A stretch of 64,000 bases of DNA from Trichomonas tenax. Lineage: Eukaryota > Parabasalia > Trichomonadida > Trichomonadidae. The stretch lies in assembly GCA_023091735.1 (NCBI GenBank), contig JALKBU010000072.1, positions 29,931-93,930 of the forward strand. The letters run 5' to 3'. Below the pieces are notes generated by a model, which searched no databases, had not been told where the DNA came from, and saw only the letters and a list, made by a program, of their open reading frames with translations. The position numbers were made by a program, and so were the translations under genes. Shown here one piece after another: positions 52,589 through 62,696 of this stretch; position 1 is the stretch's first letter, and each line of letters starts with the position of its first letter.

Positions 52589-53728
52589 ATGTTTGCTTTT
52601 GTTTTATCGATACGTTTCGATAGAGTTGAGCAGCGTACAATGGCCCAAATTTGCAAGCGATTCAACAGCGAACACTATCCTCAGAACATATCCCAATGTC
52701 GAGTTTCGTATCCAGATCAAAAATGGAGATGTGATAAATTCTCATACGACAAAGCATACGACAATGGGTTGGCACTCAGGGAACTCAATTTTATTCATTG
52801 GATGAAAGGATTCGAAACAAAAGTCGAACTCAATGATCAATACTATGATGCTTCACTTGAGTGTGCAATTTTGAGTTCTGTCAATGTAAATTTAAGTAGA
52901 TTTCCAGATAGTGGTAAATGTTTATCCTCTGAAACATATGAAGGCTGTAGTACATCACTAAGAGCGCTTTTTTCTAATGGATATAGAGTAATCGATGGTC
53001 TCTATTTGTTTATCAATCCTCCAAAAGGCCATATAAGCAGAAGATATATCCTTCATAATGAAATGACCACAATAACATTTGCAGGTGCATATGATAGCTA
53101 TAAAGGATATACTACTGTTGTAATAAGTTTAGCAAGTCATATCTCGTATTCTCAAAGCTGTGAGAAGCTTTTGATTACAGCACGTCCTGCTGGAGGATAT
53201 TTCCCATATCAATACATATTCAATACATGGAGTTTCTGGAGTGAGTATGTTAATGCACCACTACAAGTTAGTGTTGATGTCGATGGACAATCAGTCGCAG
53301 TTACAAAAATGGATATTCCTGAGTTCAAATCTCAGAAAGGTGTTGAATTTAAGCTGAATGGGTTCACTTCAGAGCTAAGTTATTTAGGACATGTTTTTGA
53401 CGTCACCATCACTGATGCAGACGGAAAGATCTATCAATATACTGTTAAACCAGTTGATTACGGTGATTGGAATGAATCCACACCAACTCCGAAACCAAAA
53501 ACATATCAACCAACTTATAGTTCATCTAATAATTATGAAGAAAGTGCAAATAATTACAGTAACACTTCTAGGTTTAAGGAAATGGGACAGGGAACCAAAG
53601 CCTTGATTGGCATCTTCTCAGGAATGGGCTCCATTGCTATTATCGTCATTGCTTGTTGCATTATTCGCAAAAACAAGGATAAGCCTCATAACGAAGAACG
53701 ATCAGAGCAAAACATTTATCTCGTCTAA
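52589..53728 (+). CDS. Single-pass surface protein, trichomonad-specific type
   Basis: The 379-residue product has a short hydrophobic N-terminus (MFAFVLSI), a long extracellular region with about eight Cys and many aromatic residues, a Thr/Pro/Ser/Asn-rich stalk (about 290-330: TPTPKPKTYQPTYSSSNN), one membrane helix at about 338-359 (ALIGIFSGMGSIAIIVIACC) and a 20-residue basic cytoplasmic tail ending NIYLV. This type-I topology is typical of trichomonad surface glycoproteins. The N-terminal signal is weak, so it may be shortened. The initiator 11 nt upstream and TAAA overlapping the stop suggest a live gene. The ligand-binding domain is not recognised. Confidence 0.75.
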   Translation: MFAFVLSIRFDRVEQRTMAQICKRFNSEHYPQNISQCRVSYPDQKWRCDKFSYDKAYDNGLALRELNFIHWMKGFETKVELNDQYYDASLECAILSSVNVNLSRFPDSGKCLSSETYEGCSTSLRALFSNGYRVIDGLYLFINPPKGHISRRYILHNEMTTITFAGAYDSYKGYTTVVISLASHISYSQSCEKLLITARPAGGYFPYQYIFNTWSFWSEYVNAPLQVSVDVDGQSVAVTKMDIPEFKSQKGVEFKLNGFTSELSYLGHVFDVTITDADGKIYQYTVKPVDYGDWNESTPTPKPKTYQPTYSSSNNYEESANNYSNTSRFKEMGQGTKALIGIFSGMGSIAIIVIACCIIRKNKDKPHNEERSEQNIYLV

Positions 53729-54236
53729 ATTGCATCCTATGATTTCATATTTTGATATCTCAAATCATATAACATATATACAAAGGTTCATTGCCTCAAA
53801 TATAATAATATCAGCCATTGTGAATACATAATTTTATGAAATGAACATAAAAATTCAAGGTCAAATGCTAAGCGAGTGAAGTTCATAATATAATTGCTAT
53901 TCTTAATGCAATTAGTATAGATACGATCAAATAAATATGTTGTATATGATAATTATGTATTTAGTTCAATATCTGTTGTTGATAATGGCATACATTCATT
54001 TTAATTTCAATATGATTTAAAATTATTTTAATCAGTTTAGATCCTAATATAATCATAACTAACTGAAAAAATTCGATCCTTGAATTGAAATTTAAATGGT
54101 TCGATATATCAAAATTAAATTATTTCATTGATATCAGCGCTTTTGCATATATGTGTTTTGTTTTGATGAATTTGGAATGAATGAAAAGCATAGTTGTATT
54201 TGTTATTACTGATAATAAAAAAAAGCAAATTATTTA
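53729..54236. other. Noncoding region
   Basis: 508 bp of AT-rich DNA between convergent genes; nothing supported beyond the CFAP20 poly(A) signal. Confidence 0.5.
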
Positions 54237-54815
54237 TTACTCTTCGCCCTCTGGCTTTGTTGGAATAAGCCTATATTCTGGTGGAACTTCATCTTCTGTG
54301 TAAAGTCTGTCGGAGAAGTAAATACGTCTAACACGGCAGTTAGCGAAAACAGAAACACGAAGTGTCTCAATGTAGTTAGTACCGTAAGCACGGCGTGTAA
54401 AGTCGCTCAAGTTGAACTGAATCTGGTTCCATCCTGGGTCCAATCTCATTGGGAGCGTACAAACGAACGGTTTGACGCGTGTCTTTGACTGGAAGTTAGA
54501 AGCGCGGAAACGGCGTCTCATATTCATATCATCCAAGACTTGGATCTCGAAAGTAAAGTACTTCTTGAGATACTTTAAAACTAAAACCAAGAACGGAAGC
54601 TTAATAGCAAGCTCGTCCTTTGGATCAGCCGGGCAGGTTATGTATGTATTATTGACTGTCGTACTTACGATTTCGAGGACGCAAGATCTAATATCTGGAT
54701 CTGTGAGTCTCTTGATGTATCCATTTTCGACGTGCTGCTCCCAGATGCTGAGGGGCTTAGAGCCGACGGAATAGAAAAGATTTAAGAAACCCGCTTGATA
54801 CTTATCTCTGAACAT
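54237..54815 (-). CDS. CFAP20: CFAP20 (BUG22), axonemal inner-junction protein
   Basis: The 192-residue product is co-linear with CFAP20, one of the most conserved ciliary proteins. It has [19 protein letters not shown] near the start, [40 protein letters not shown], then [20 protein letters not shown] and [11 protein letters not shown] towards the end. CFAP20 joins the A and B tubules of outer doublets at the inner junction and also supports tubulin modification. Length matches the family (about 193). The C-terminal tail (PTKPEGEE) is lineage-specific. Stop TAA is followed by TAAA. Confidence 0.98.
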   Translation of the reverse strand: MFRDKYQAGFLNLFYSVGSKPLSIWEQHVENGYIKRLTDPDIRSCVLEIVSTTVNNTYITCPADPKDELAIKLPFLVLVLKYLKKYFTFEIQVLDDMNMRRRFRASNFQSKTRVKPFVCTLPMRLDPGWNQIQFNLSDFTRRAYGTNYIETLRVSVFANCRVRRIYFSDRLYTEDEVPPEYRLIPTKPEGEE

Positions 54816-55221
54816 CTGAAAAAATTATATAACGTTTTTTTTCTTTCTAACATATTTTTTACAAAACTTTAAATTTAGCATTTATTCATCATGTTAAGCC
54901 TATTTCTAACTAAATTTTGGGTTTTTGATTTTTGTGTTTTCCAAAACTTTATTTTTGGAATCTACTCATTATGTATATTTTATTTTTAATCAAAAATCAA
55001 TTTTCGTTAAAATATTTTGTTTCCGGAATAGGAATTACAGCCTTTGTATTAGCCAAATAATAATATTCAAAGTTTATAATATATATTATAATATAATGGT
55101 AGAAGAATGTTTAGAAATGAGGCTTTTTTTCTATTTTGGGAAATTAATTTCATTTTTAAAGACTTTTATTTTCATATAGCAGTGATACATCTATGCTCAT
55201 GATTCGTCAAAAACAAATAAG

Positions 55222-55265
55222 CTTTGATTTCATCATTGATGAGCTCATCAATGATGAAATCAAAG
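55222..55265. repeat. Perfect 44-bp palindrome without spacer
   Basis: Left arm CTTTGATTTCATCATTGATG plus AG (55222-55243), right arm its exact complement (55244-55265); the centre is GAG|CTC. There are no mismatches. Confidence 0.95.
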
Positions 55266-55690
55266 TATTGAATGAAATGGAACTTGCCTATATCATAAAT
55301 TAGATATTTGGAATATATGTATGAGTATAAAAAACCATGAAATTGATGTTCAGATTGAACAAATAATGAGTTAAAAAATCAATATATCATTGCTTAAATA
55401 GCTTGCTTGAGTTATGACATCAATAATGAACCATAACAGAGGACTTGAAAATGCAAATTGATAAAATGAAAAAATAATGGTAAAAACAATGAGAATAATT
55501 GTCGCATGATTACCAGTGATGTAATTAATATTGAATGAGTACATTAAAAGTATCATTATTTAATAATGTAATGGATCAATTAGATTCTCATTTGAAGAAA
55601 GAACGTTTAATTATTATTCTTTTCCACATCCCAATTCCCCTTCGTCCTGTTCTCCAATTCCTATTAATCTTAAGAAAGGAAAATATTTAA

Positions 55691-56364
55691 TCGAATTATG
55701 GGGGTGGAAATGGTGGTAATGACTATTGTGATACAGTCAAATCCAAAACAAAATCCAATGGTGCATATGTTTCTGGATTTTTGAATCTCAAATACCTATA
55801 CATAGGAGGCAAAGGAACAGATGGAAGTTAAGTTACAAATTTTGTTGTCCCTGGAGGCTATAATGGAGGTGGAAATGACGGCCCTGATAATAATGATGAC
55901 GATGGAGCTGCTGCAGGTGTGCCACCGTTTTAAGGTTAATCGAAGATACCCATTCCAACACTGCAGAATCTCTTCGCAGTCGTGTCATAGTAGCCGCAGG
56001 TGGGTCTGGTGGTGCATGCAGTAACAAGAGATCACCAGGCCGAGATTTATTTGCCTACAAATTAAACGAACAACAGCAACATGTCATCAGTAATGATGTT
56101 AGTCAAACAACAGGATTTGCATTTGGCTATGGAGGAACGGGATTGGCAGATAACACTGTACTATCCTCAGGAGGTGGAGATGGCTATTATGGTGGGAGTG
56201 CTGGTGTCATTCGCAGCTACTCGGGCAGCGGCAATAGTGCATACCTCTATCGAGTTGGAATGAGTGGCTCTTCTTTTCTAAGCGGTCATCCAGGTTGCGA
56301 TGCTGTTGACATAAACGGCGTTCATACAGGTCAACCAAACCACTATTCAAATATAGTATTCACC
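55691..56364 (+). pseudogene. Glycine-rich surface protein, decayed
   Basis: Gly-rich sequence reads GGGNGGNDYCDTVKSKTKSN, then LNLKYLYIGGKGTDGS and a TAA (55829-55831), VVPGGYNGGGNDGPDN, a frameshift near 55918, then SRVIVAAGGSGGACSNK, GYGGTG, SSGGGDGYYGG and ends in SGHPGCDAV and HYSNIVF. This is the order of the ALK-like glycine-rich family expanded in trichomonads. The 5' end has an in-frame stop instead of a start. The 3' end stops at about 56350, where another coding sequence (minus strand) begins. Not functional. Confidence 0.7.
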
Positions 56365-56712
56365 ATATTTATTATTCTTATTATCTTTAGATTCATATTT
56401 CTGTTTAAATTTACAACATAACTTTTCATTATATGATAAATCAGTCATATCAATTAAATTCTGATTATATAATGTTGTTGTGTATGTAAAGATATCACCA
56501 ATTCTAATAGGTTCAAAATAATTATATTCAAATAATAAATCTAATAATGTTTTAATCGATGTTTTTGTTTTACTATTAATTTTATATTTATTTTCTTGAT
56601 AACGATTAATTAAACATAACTTTTCAATTGGTGTAGATGGTAATGCTTTAATTATATCTTTATAGTTTTTGAATCCTAAGCAGTAACATGAAAGTTTTAA
56701 ATTGAGCAGCAA
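56347..56712 (-). CDS. Hypothetical protein, AT-rich
   Basis: The 121-codon frame encodes KALPSTPIEKLCLINRYQEN and TSIKTLLDLLFEYNYFEPIR with regular amphipathic helices. Asn/Lys/Tyr/Ile richness resembles the Fic gene at 62697. No family recognised. The first codon may be alternative: an in-frame methionine is not certain upstream. It interrupts the end of the glycine-rich pseudogene, so it is probably inserted DNA. Confidence 0.4.
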   Translation of the reverse strand: MLLNLKLSCYCLGFKNYKDIIKALPSTPIEKLCLINRYQENKYKINSKTKTSIKTLLDLLFEYNYFEPIRIGDIFTYTTTLYNQNLIDMTDLSYNEKLCCKFKQKYESKDNKNNKYGEYYI

Positions 56713-57085
56713 TTCTTTGAGAAGATATTAACAAAACTGTAGAAAGTATATGGAGATGGTATTCAAGCAATTTTAACGGTTTTTGATGATGAATTTTTTA
56801 ATAACCTACAATTTCAAAATGTTCGGCCGAATTTTTAATTTGCATCATTGGTAAGTCTTAGAGCTTGAGATTTGAAGTCAAATTTCGTATAAGGTAAATA
56901 CAATATGGAAAATATTCCGAATAATATCAGTGGTAATGAAGTGGTGTATTGAATATTGATACCCATTTATGGCTGAAGGTGTCAAAGACTCGTTTTACAC
57001 AATTTTGGTGCAAGAATCAAAACTTTCCATTTGGAGTTGTAAATATCTCAAAAAATTGTGTAAGTATCATTTTTCGCACTTCAGT

Positions 57086-57175
57086 TTATAAGAAATTACT
57101 AACATTTCGATGTAAATTATAGGAAAATTGTTTATTTTATATATTAAGGAAGTTATGATTATGGATATTCTCAGA
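57086..57175. repeat. Dispersed repeat, copy 2
   Basis: Direct copy of 14154-14245, about 85% identical, lying just upstream of the first Maverick-type gene. Confidence 0.8.
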
Positions 57176-57266
57176 GTGGGGAAGAAGAATAGTAAAGGGT
57201 TTACTTGCCATTCTATATATAGAGGATGTCCACCAAACATTATATATAGAGTGTAATTCTGAGCAA

Positions 57267-57294
57267 CTAATTTTTAAAATAATTTATTTTTTTA
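57267..57294 (+). promoter_or_regulatory. 28-bp Maverick upstream element, copy 1
   Basis: CTAATTTTTAAAATAATTTA plus TTTTTTTA is identical to 63912-63939. The gap to the ATG is 23 nt here and 22 nt in the other copy, which suggests a core promoter. Confidence 0.6.
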
Positions 57295-57317
57295 TTTGTC
57301 TGAAATAATCTATATAT

Positions 57318-57617
57318 ATGGCTATCGTTTCGCCTGAGCTTATGAAGAAATGGGGAATTAAACAATTAAAAGTTAATGAATTTTTAATTAAATCTAATCA
57401 AAACGTAATAAAAAATGAGGCTACACCTATTAAAACAGATATATGCAACTTAGAGATTTCAATTCGTTCAGATCGTGGTTTAAATCCCCAATGGATTAAA
57501 GAACAATTTAAAAATGAAGGTTGTGAATTAATAAATGAATATAAAGAATGTGAAAGTACACACACATATGGTGCCTCTGATCACGCTTCGCGTGATCGCC
57601 GTCGCGGATCTATTTAG
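57318..57617 (+). CDS. Small Maverick-type protein, function unknown
   Basis: The 99-residue product begins MAIVSPELMKKWGIKQLKVN and contains ISIRSDRGLNPQWIKEQFKN. The last 15 codons (GASDHASRDRRRGSI) come from a different, GC-rich sequence that holds a perfect 8-bp stem-loop, so the original 3' end was probably lost and replaced by fusion to that DNA. An upstream element identical to that of the gene at 63962 lies 23 nt before the ATG. No catalytic motif. Confidence 0.5.
   Translation: MAIVSPELMKKWGIKQLKVNEFLIKSNQNVIKNEATPIKTDICNLEISIRSDRGLNPQWIKEQFKNEGCELINEYKECESTHTYGASDHASRDRRRGSI
57579..57597. repeat. Stem-loop, 8-bp perfect stem
   Basis: GATCACGC, loop TTC, GCGTGATC, at the junction between the small Maverick gene and the GC-richer region. 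Confidence 0.75.
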
Positions 57618-58434
57618 GATTCATGACCCCAAAATAAGGCGGGGCTTCATTTTTCACACTTTAAGGCTAAAGTGGCAAACGATATGGGGTTGTTTTACCG
57701 AAGGGGCCTGTTAGTTTTGAAAGTGTCGGACAAGGGGTTATTTTGAAAAATGGGGTCTGTACGTTAATGAAAAGTATCGGACCTCGTTATTTTTCATGTC
57801 GACGTTAGGATTTGTACGTTTATTTAATGTTCCTAGTTATTTTAGGCGTTGACTTTTGAGGTGTTTTAGAATGTCAGAGCTAAGCAAGATTTGCTTTTAA
57901 TGTAAAATAAAAAGGTAGGAAAACAGGAACCGGTCGATGTTCCGGTGTTGATGTTAGGGGGCGTTTTTGAATGACTGGAGTGGTTCCTGGGGACCCGGTT
58001 CCTACCTTCTTCCAAATCCATTTATATTTATCACTTATTTTTAGATTATTCAGACCTGAAAAGCTAAACCAAATTTATTTATTATATAAATATCATATCA
58101 TAGGTTACTAGGAACCAGGAACATATAATATATATGGTGAAAATACATGAAAAAAGGCGTGAAAACATGATTTTAGAGTCAAAAATGACCAACTTTCCTG
58201 TTGAAAATTAACTAGGAACCAAGAAAAAAAAAACAAGTGAAAACAGTAAAAAACAAGTGCCGATCAGTCTTCAGACCTCAGAAGCTTGTGCTGACATTAA
58301 AAATAAATGAGGAAAACAATGTATAAAATGACAAAGTGAAGATTCGCACTTCGTGAAAAATAGAGGTGAGATTGATGAAAAGGGAGTGATTATATTTTTT
58401 GGTTCAGCTCTGGCATTCGAAAAGGGGTCATAAA
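57618..58434. other. Noncoding region with GGAACC-rich repeats
   Basis: No gene. GGAACC-containing words recur: near 57930 (AGGAACCGG), 57983 (GGTTCCTGGG), 57996-58006 (CGGTTCCTACC), 58109 (ACTAGGAACCAGG) and 58211 (ACTAGGAACCA). GGTAGGAA (57911) and CCGGTTCCTACC are inverted relative to one another. GTGTCGGAC and GTATCGGAC repeats appear near 57710 and 57774. Confidence 0.5.
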
Positions 58435-58489
58435 TTAAGGCCAGAAGTAGATAGGAACAAGGGGAAAAAATAAATGACTATTGCTTGCT

Positions 58490-59840
58490 TTACTTATTAT
58501 AGTACATCCAAAAAAGTTCACCGTCAATTTTCTTTCTCTTTCTTTCCACAAAATCATGCATTTTTGCACCGAATGTATTTGAAGCACAAACACAAAAATT
58601 GTTTTCTTTTGCGAAACGAATGTATGCCTGATAGCAATTATTGCATAACCAACCGTCCACAAATGCATCACTATATTCTTCATAAAACAATTGATATGAA
58701 GATTTTGAGGCTTCGATTAATTCCTCCCTTTCTGCTGTCATCGGGATCTTTCGCAAATTGAATTTTGATATATCACACTTCATGAAGAAAGTGAAAAGGT
58801 TATTATAAAAATCATTATCAAATGATTTGCAAAGATTCTCAAAGTATTCAAAATTACCTTTGTACTTATCGGAAACTTCAATGACAACGTAACGTCTATC
58901 GCCTGATTCAACCTTTACAGAGTTGAAATTATTTGAAACCATGATTAAATTGACGACATTTTCAGTTGTGCGGGCTGGCATGTTCATTTGATTAATTACT
59001 GCTTCTTTTTCAGTAATGACCGCTTTTAATGCGTCATAATTGAGGTATTTATTGGTTTCAACACTCGATAATTCATTGCAGACGATCAGCTTCATATTTT
59101 CAATTGAAGCGTTGAATTTACCGACTAAATAGTCAATATTTGTCATGTTGTTGTTCGAGTACTTCTTAATTAAATCACACAATACATTAGTGAAAATATT
59201 TTTACCTGTTCCTTGCTTACCGTGATTAAAAGGACTGTTTCAGTCTTACCTGCAGGATTTTGCAAAATATAAGCGAACCAATTAATGATATATTCATAAA
59301 GTTCCTCATTTTTTTGGCGATGACTTCCTTGACATGATTTAAGAAATTGGCGATCTTGTCAGTGTTGATTTCAGGAAGTAATTTGTAATAGTAGCCGTTG
59401 AAGTACGAAAAGATATCTTCTCTTTCGTCATAAAATCTCATTCCGTTTTTCATTAAGTAATTTTTATTTGTACCCTCACAATAAATAGAATAAGCATTTA
59501 CTTGCTTCTTCTTTCCATCTTTCATGTAATATCCCAAATTGATTGATTTCATCAAACGTTCGAATCCCTTATCAGTCAAGAATGTCAGTTTACCGGTATC
59601 TTTGACGCCGTCATAATCTTTGACAGCGAAAACCATCTCTGCCGAGTTAATAACTGCAACACATCGTTTGAGGTCATTAATGAATCCGTTGATGTTAATG
59701 CCAATACCGCCATTCAGCTTATAGTCTTTCGTGCGAAGTGTCGAAAGATTGAAAGATTCGTTTAAGTCAATATTAATTGATAAATCGATTGATTTTTGAG
59801 CGTAAGTGTGCAAACTTAAACTTAATTCCGAAAAATACAA
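58490..59840 (-). pseudogene. D5-like primase-helicase (SF3), frameshifted
   Basis: Two frames form one SF3-type protein. The upstream part (59840-59226) includes LRTKDYKLNGGIGININGFI and a helical end. The downstream part starts with a Walker-A-like HGKQGTGKNIFT (about 59220-59190), followed by LIVCNELSSVE (a Walker-B-like acidic strand) and NVVNLIMVSNNFNS and RRYVVIEVSDKYKGN, as in D5/DUF5906 helicases. Single-base losses at a T7 run (59309-59315) and an A4 run (59228-59231) separate the parts. Such proteins unwind and prime DNA in Polintons and related viruses. The N-terminal extent is uncertain because the first ATG is not obvious. Confidence 0.75.
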
Positions 59841-59907
59841 AAGTCAAAAAATCGTGTTTTTCACATCTTTTTTCACGATCTACCCATTGAAAAATAAAGT
59901 TGTGTTT

Positions 59908-60165
59908 TCACTTCTTAGTTAATAAATGTTCATACGTGTAAGGTCGATCTTTTTTATAGTATTTATTGCCGATTTTGAGCCAAAGGTTGACATTTCTTTT
60001 TACAAATGGACGGGATACACCAATATTCATTTCTTTTAAGTATAACTGTTTAATTAATCTTGCAGTTGAGTTTGTCCTGAATTCTTCGGGTTTGCTATAA
60101 AGCCAATCGAGGAAATCATGAACTTGTGACTTTGTAAGTCTTGGTTTGCGTGCTGCTCTTTGCAT
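59908..60165 (-). CDS. Small basic protein, HTH-like, Maverick-type
   Basis: The 85-residue product begins MQRAARKPRLTKSQVHDFLD and continues with helices (LDWLYSKPEEFRTNSTARLI, MNIGVSRPFVKRNVNLWLKI). The pattern suggests a helix-turn-helix DNA-binding fold, but there is no specific family match. It lies between the helicase and polymerase-like pseudogenes on the same strand. GATAAAAA (T5ATC on the coding strand) lies 4 nt before the ATG. Confidence 0.6.
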   Translation of the reverse strand: MQRAARKPRLTKSQVHDFLDWLYSKPEEFRTNSTARLIKQLYLKEMNIGVSRPFVKRNVNLWLKIGNKYYKKDRPYTYEHLLTKK

Positions 60166-60193
60166 TTATGATAAAAATAAAATATAAAATTAT

Positions 60194-62354
60194 TTATAAA
60201 TTAATTGAGTTTTTAACATTATTAACAAAGTCGTCATAATCGACATTTTTCTTTGACACGTGATAAATCTTTTCGCCGTCGATATAGGTTACAACGTATA
60301 AACGATTTGATATAATGGCTATTTCAGAGATTATTTTGTCAACTTTGAATTTGCCAAGTTCGTAAGGGTTGATTAAACCTAATGAATTGAGTTTATTATT
60401 ACCTTCTTCATTAGTTAGTATTGCATAGATGTTTTCATAGAAGATAGGAACAATTGATTTCACATAATTAAAGAATTTGTTATATTCTTTCAAAACACTT
60501 CTGGCAAATTGAGGGAATGTGAAATTTTCGACGTAGCCGTTGATTGAATTTACAAATCCCGCCTCATTGTTCATGTAGTTATATTTCAATATATACGACC
60601 CGAAGCGTTGAATGTAATTGTAGACCTTTTGGACATATTTATTTTTGATAATTCGAGGCTTTGAAATCGAATACCCCCAAGTTGAATTCATAATGAACTT
60701 CAATGTTGTTGCTAGCTTTTGATTTCCTGCTCTTTTTGCATTGATTCGGACATCGTATAACATCTTTATTACTTCGCCAATCCTTTTATTCTTGCTTTCA
60801 AATTCACTGTTTTCATTAGGCTTTCCTGTTTCGATGTATTTGACAAAATTCATGTATGCGCTATTGATGTTGAGATAATAAAGTTTTTCATTCGAATAAA
60901 ATGGTTTGTCATTAAATGTTCTCGTTTTTGGGAATGTAAGTTTTGATCTAATATCTTTCGCAATCTTTCCACAAAATTCGTAAACGTTGTCGTAACATCC
61001 TGTTTCATAAAGTATCTTCTGACCAAGTTCGGCAAATTTATAATAATCCTGAACGTTAATGTGATTCCTGCACGGTAATTTATTAATTACTCCTTGCAAT
61101 TCATCAAGTCTAAATTCAATTTCTTCAGGTTCGGGATCATAACCGAATAACTTCTTTGTAGGACTGACACGATTTTCACGAATGTGTTTATTTAATTTTT
61201 TATCATGAATGATTAAAGGTCGAAATGAATTTTCACATATATAATCATTTGATTCATCGTTTTTATATGAAGAAATCCTTTCTAATATCTTCTTTTCTGA
61301 TAATTCGGCAAATAATTTTTCATCCTGCAACTTCTTTATGACTTTAAATATTGACATCGGACGTTTAGAGTAAGGTTCTATCAAGCATGTAATGATCAAA
61401 TGCTATAAGTAGTTTTAGCTTCGTCGAGGCATCTTTGTTATATTCTTTGTGGGATGTCTTGCCTGTTTCATAGTTTGTGATTATTGAAACATTGATTTTT
61501 ACATTCATTAATTTCGCTAAATGTTTCAGGTCTGACTTCAAAAGGTTCCTTGTCTTAATGACGGAAGAAATGAGCTTCTTTTGTTCGGAATCGAATAGTT
61601 TTGATGAACGGCATGCAGTGATTAAACACGATTCGTTCAATATTGAGGATTCAGAGTTATAAATGCCATAATCGGAAAGGTCAATGCTTGATTTATTGAT
61701 AAAGGGGAAATAGCCTGCATTACTTCGTGTGCCTTGAATTGACGGGATAAATTCTAAATCAATACTTTCAACATCGACAAGGTTATCAAGCATTGTATAG
61801 TCTGAATCTTTGAGGTCAGTGGCGGGATCAAAAAACACTTGAATTAATAATCCGATTGTGTTTTTGTTTGCATGAGCGTATGAAAGATTGCCGAATGAAT
61901 CATGAATTGTAAGTCTTATATCAGTATCAATTAAATTTGCTGTTTCAATAGCTTTGAGGAATCCGTACAATTGTGCAAGTTTCTCATCATTATTAAATCT
62001 AAGTGTTGAATTTTGTTTCGATTTAATGACAGGAATTACTGTCTTGAATAAATCAAACGCTTTCTGTTAATATTCATCGGATTTATTACTGAATGATTCA
62101 TTTTGATTCTCGACGAATCTTTCGAATGAAGATTGAGGATCTGATACATTGTCATTGATTTGCATATTCAATGTTGCCGCACGTTCGGTTTGGTATCTGA
62201 GTTGATTGAATGATAGGTGCACGTATTCATCGTTACGTTCGTCGTATACTCTGATCTTTCCCTTCGCATTTCTATAAGTGAAATTGTTCGGAAGAATGTA
62301 ATCTTATTTAACGAATTCGTTCTTGACAGCTTGTGCATTAAGTCTTGGTGGCAT
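60194..62354 (-). pseudogene. DNA polymerase B-like Maverick gene, broken
   Basis: Reading starts at ATG 62354 (MPPRLNAQAVKNEFVK), meets TAA at 62304-62306 and at 62067-62069, continues to 61365, and changes frame by one base near 61375 into the frame that ends at 60194. The total is about 720 codons. Motif-A-like YLNINSAYM (about 60870), motif-B-like KFIMNSTWGYSISKP (about 60685) and motif-C-like YENIYAILTNEE (about 60430) resemble family-B polymerase motifs of Mavericks. At motif A the usual Asp is Asn, and at motif C the DTD is not conserved. The ancestor may have been a diverged or inactive polymerase. Confidence 0.65.
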
Positions 62355-62364
62355 TTATAAGTAA

Positions 62365-62455
62365 AGGATAAAATATTTCCTGCTATTCAGGAATTAGATT
62401 TAGACATTAATGAAGAAGAAGAGTTAGAAATTGATATAGTAGAGGAAGAATTATA
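62365..62455 (+). pseudogene. Acidic C-terminal remnant
   Basis: Twenty-nine codons encode KIFPAIQELDLDINEEEE then LEIDIVEEEL before TAA. It is preceded by a stop, so it is only the end of some lost plus-strand gene. Confidence 0.3.
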
Positions 62456-62501
62456 AAGATTAAGTTTATTTTTGTATAAAATTAAGTTTAATGACAAACT
62501 A

Positions 62502-62685
62502 ACTAACTAACTAAGAAAAGAAAGCGAAAGGATTTTATGACTTCGAAAATTTAAAAATTATTTTTGAATGTTTACGCTTAAAATTTACTTAAAATGTTGA
62601 TTTAAAACAAGTCAAGACTTGAATTTACTGCTTCATTTGCTTAAAATTTGATGTTTTAAGTAACTTTATAAGTTGATGTTTGCAG
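62502..62685. repeat. Direct repeat flanking the Fic gene, left copy
   Basis: About 180 bp starting CTAACTAACTAAGAAAAGAA, with high similarity to 63676-63860, including TTTTATGACTTCGAAAATTT and TTTGATGTTTTAAGT words. Confidence 0.85.
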
Positions 62686-62696
62686 AGATTTGCTCT

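Noticed and set aside
54816..54825. 3' splice site before CFAP20 (TTTTTTCAG then ATG)
   Set aside because: It lacks the trichomonad ACTAACACACAG-type branch/acceptor, and the N-terminus after the ATG is complete.
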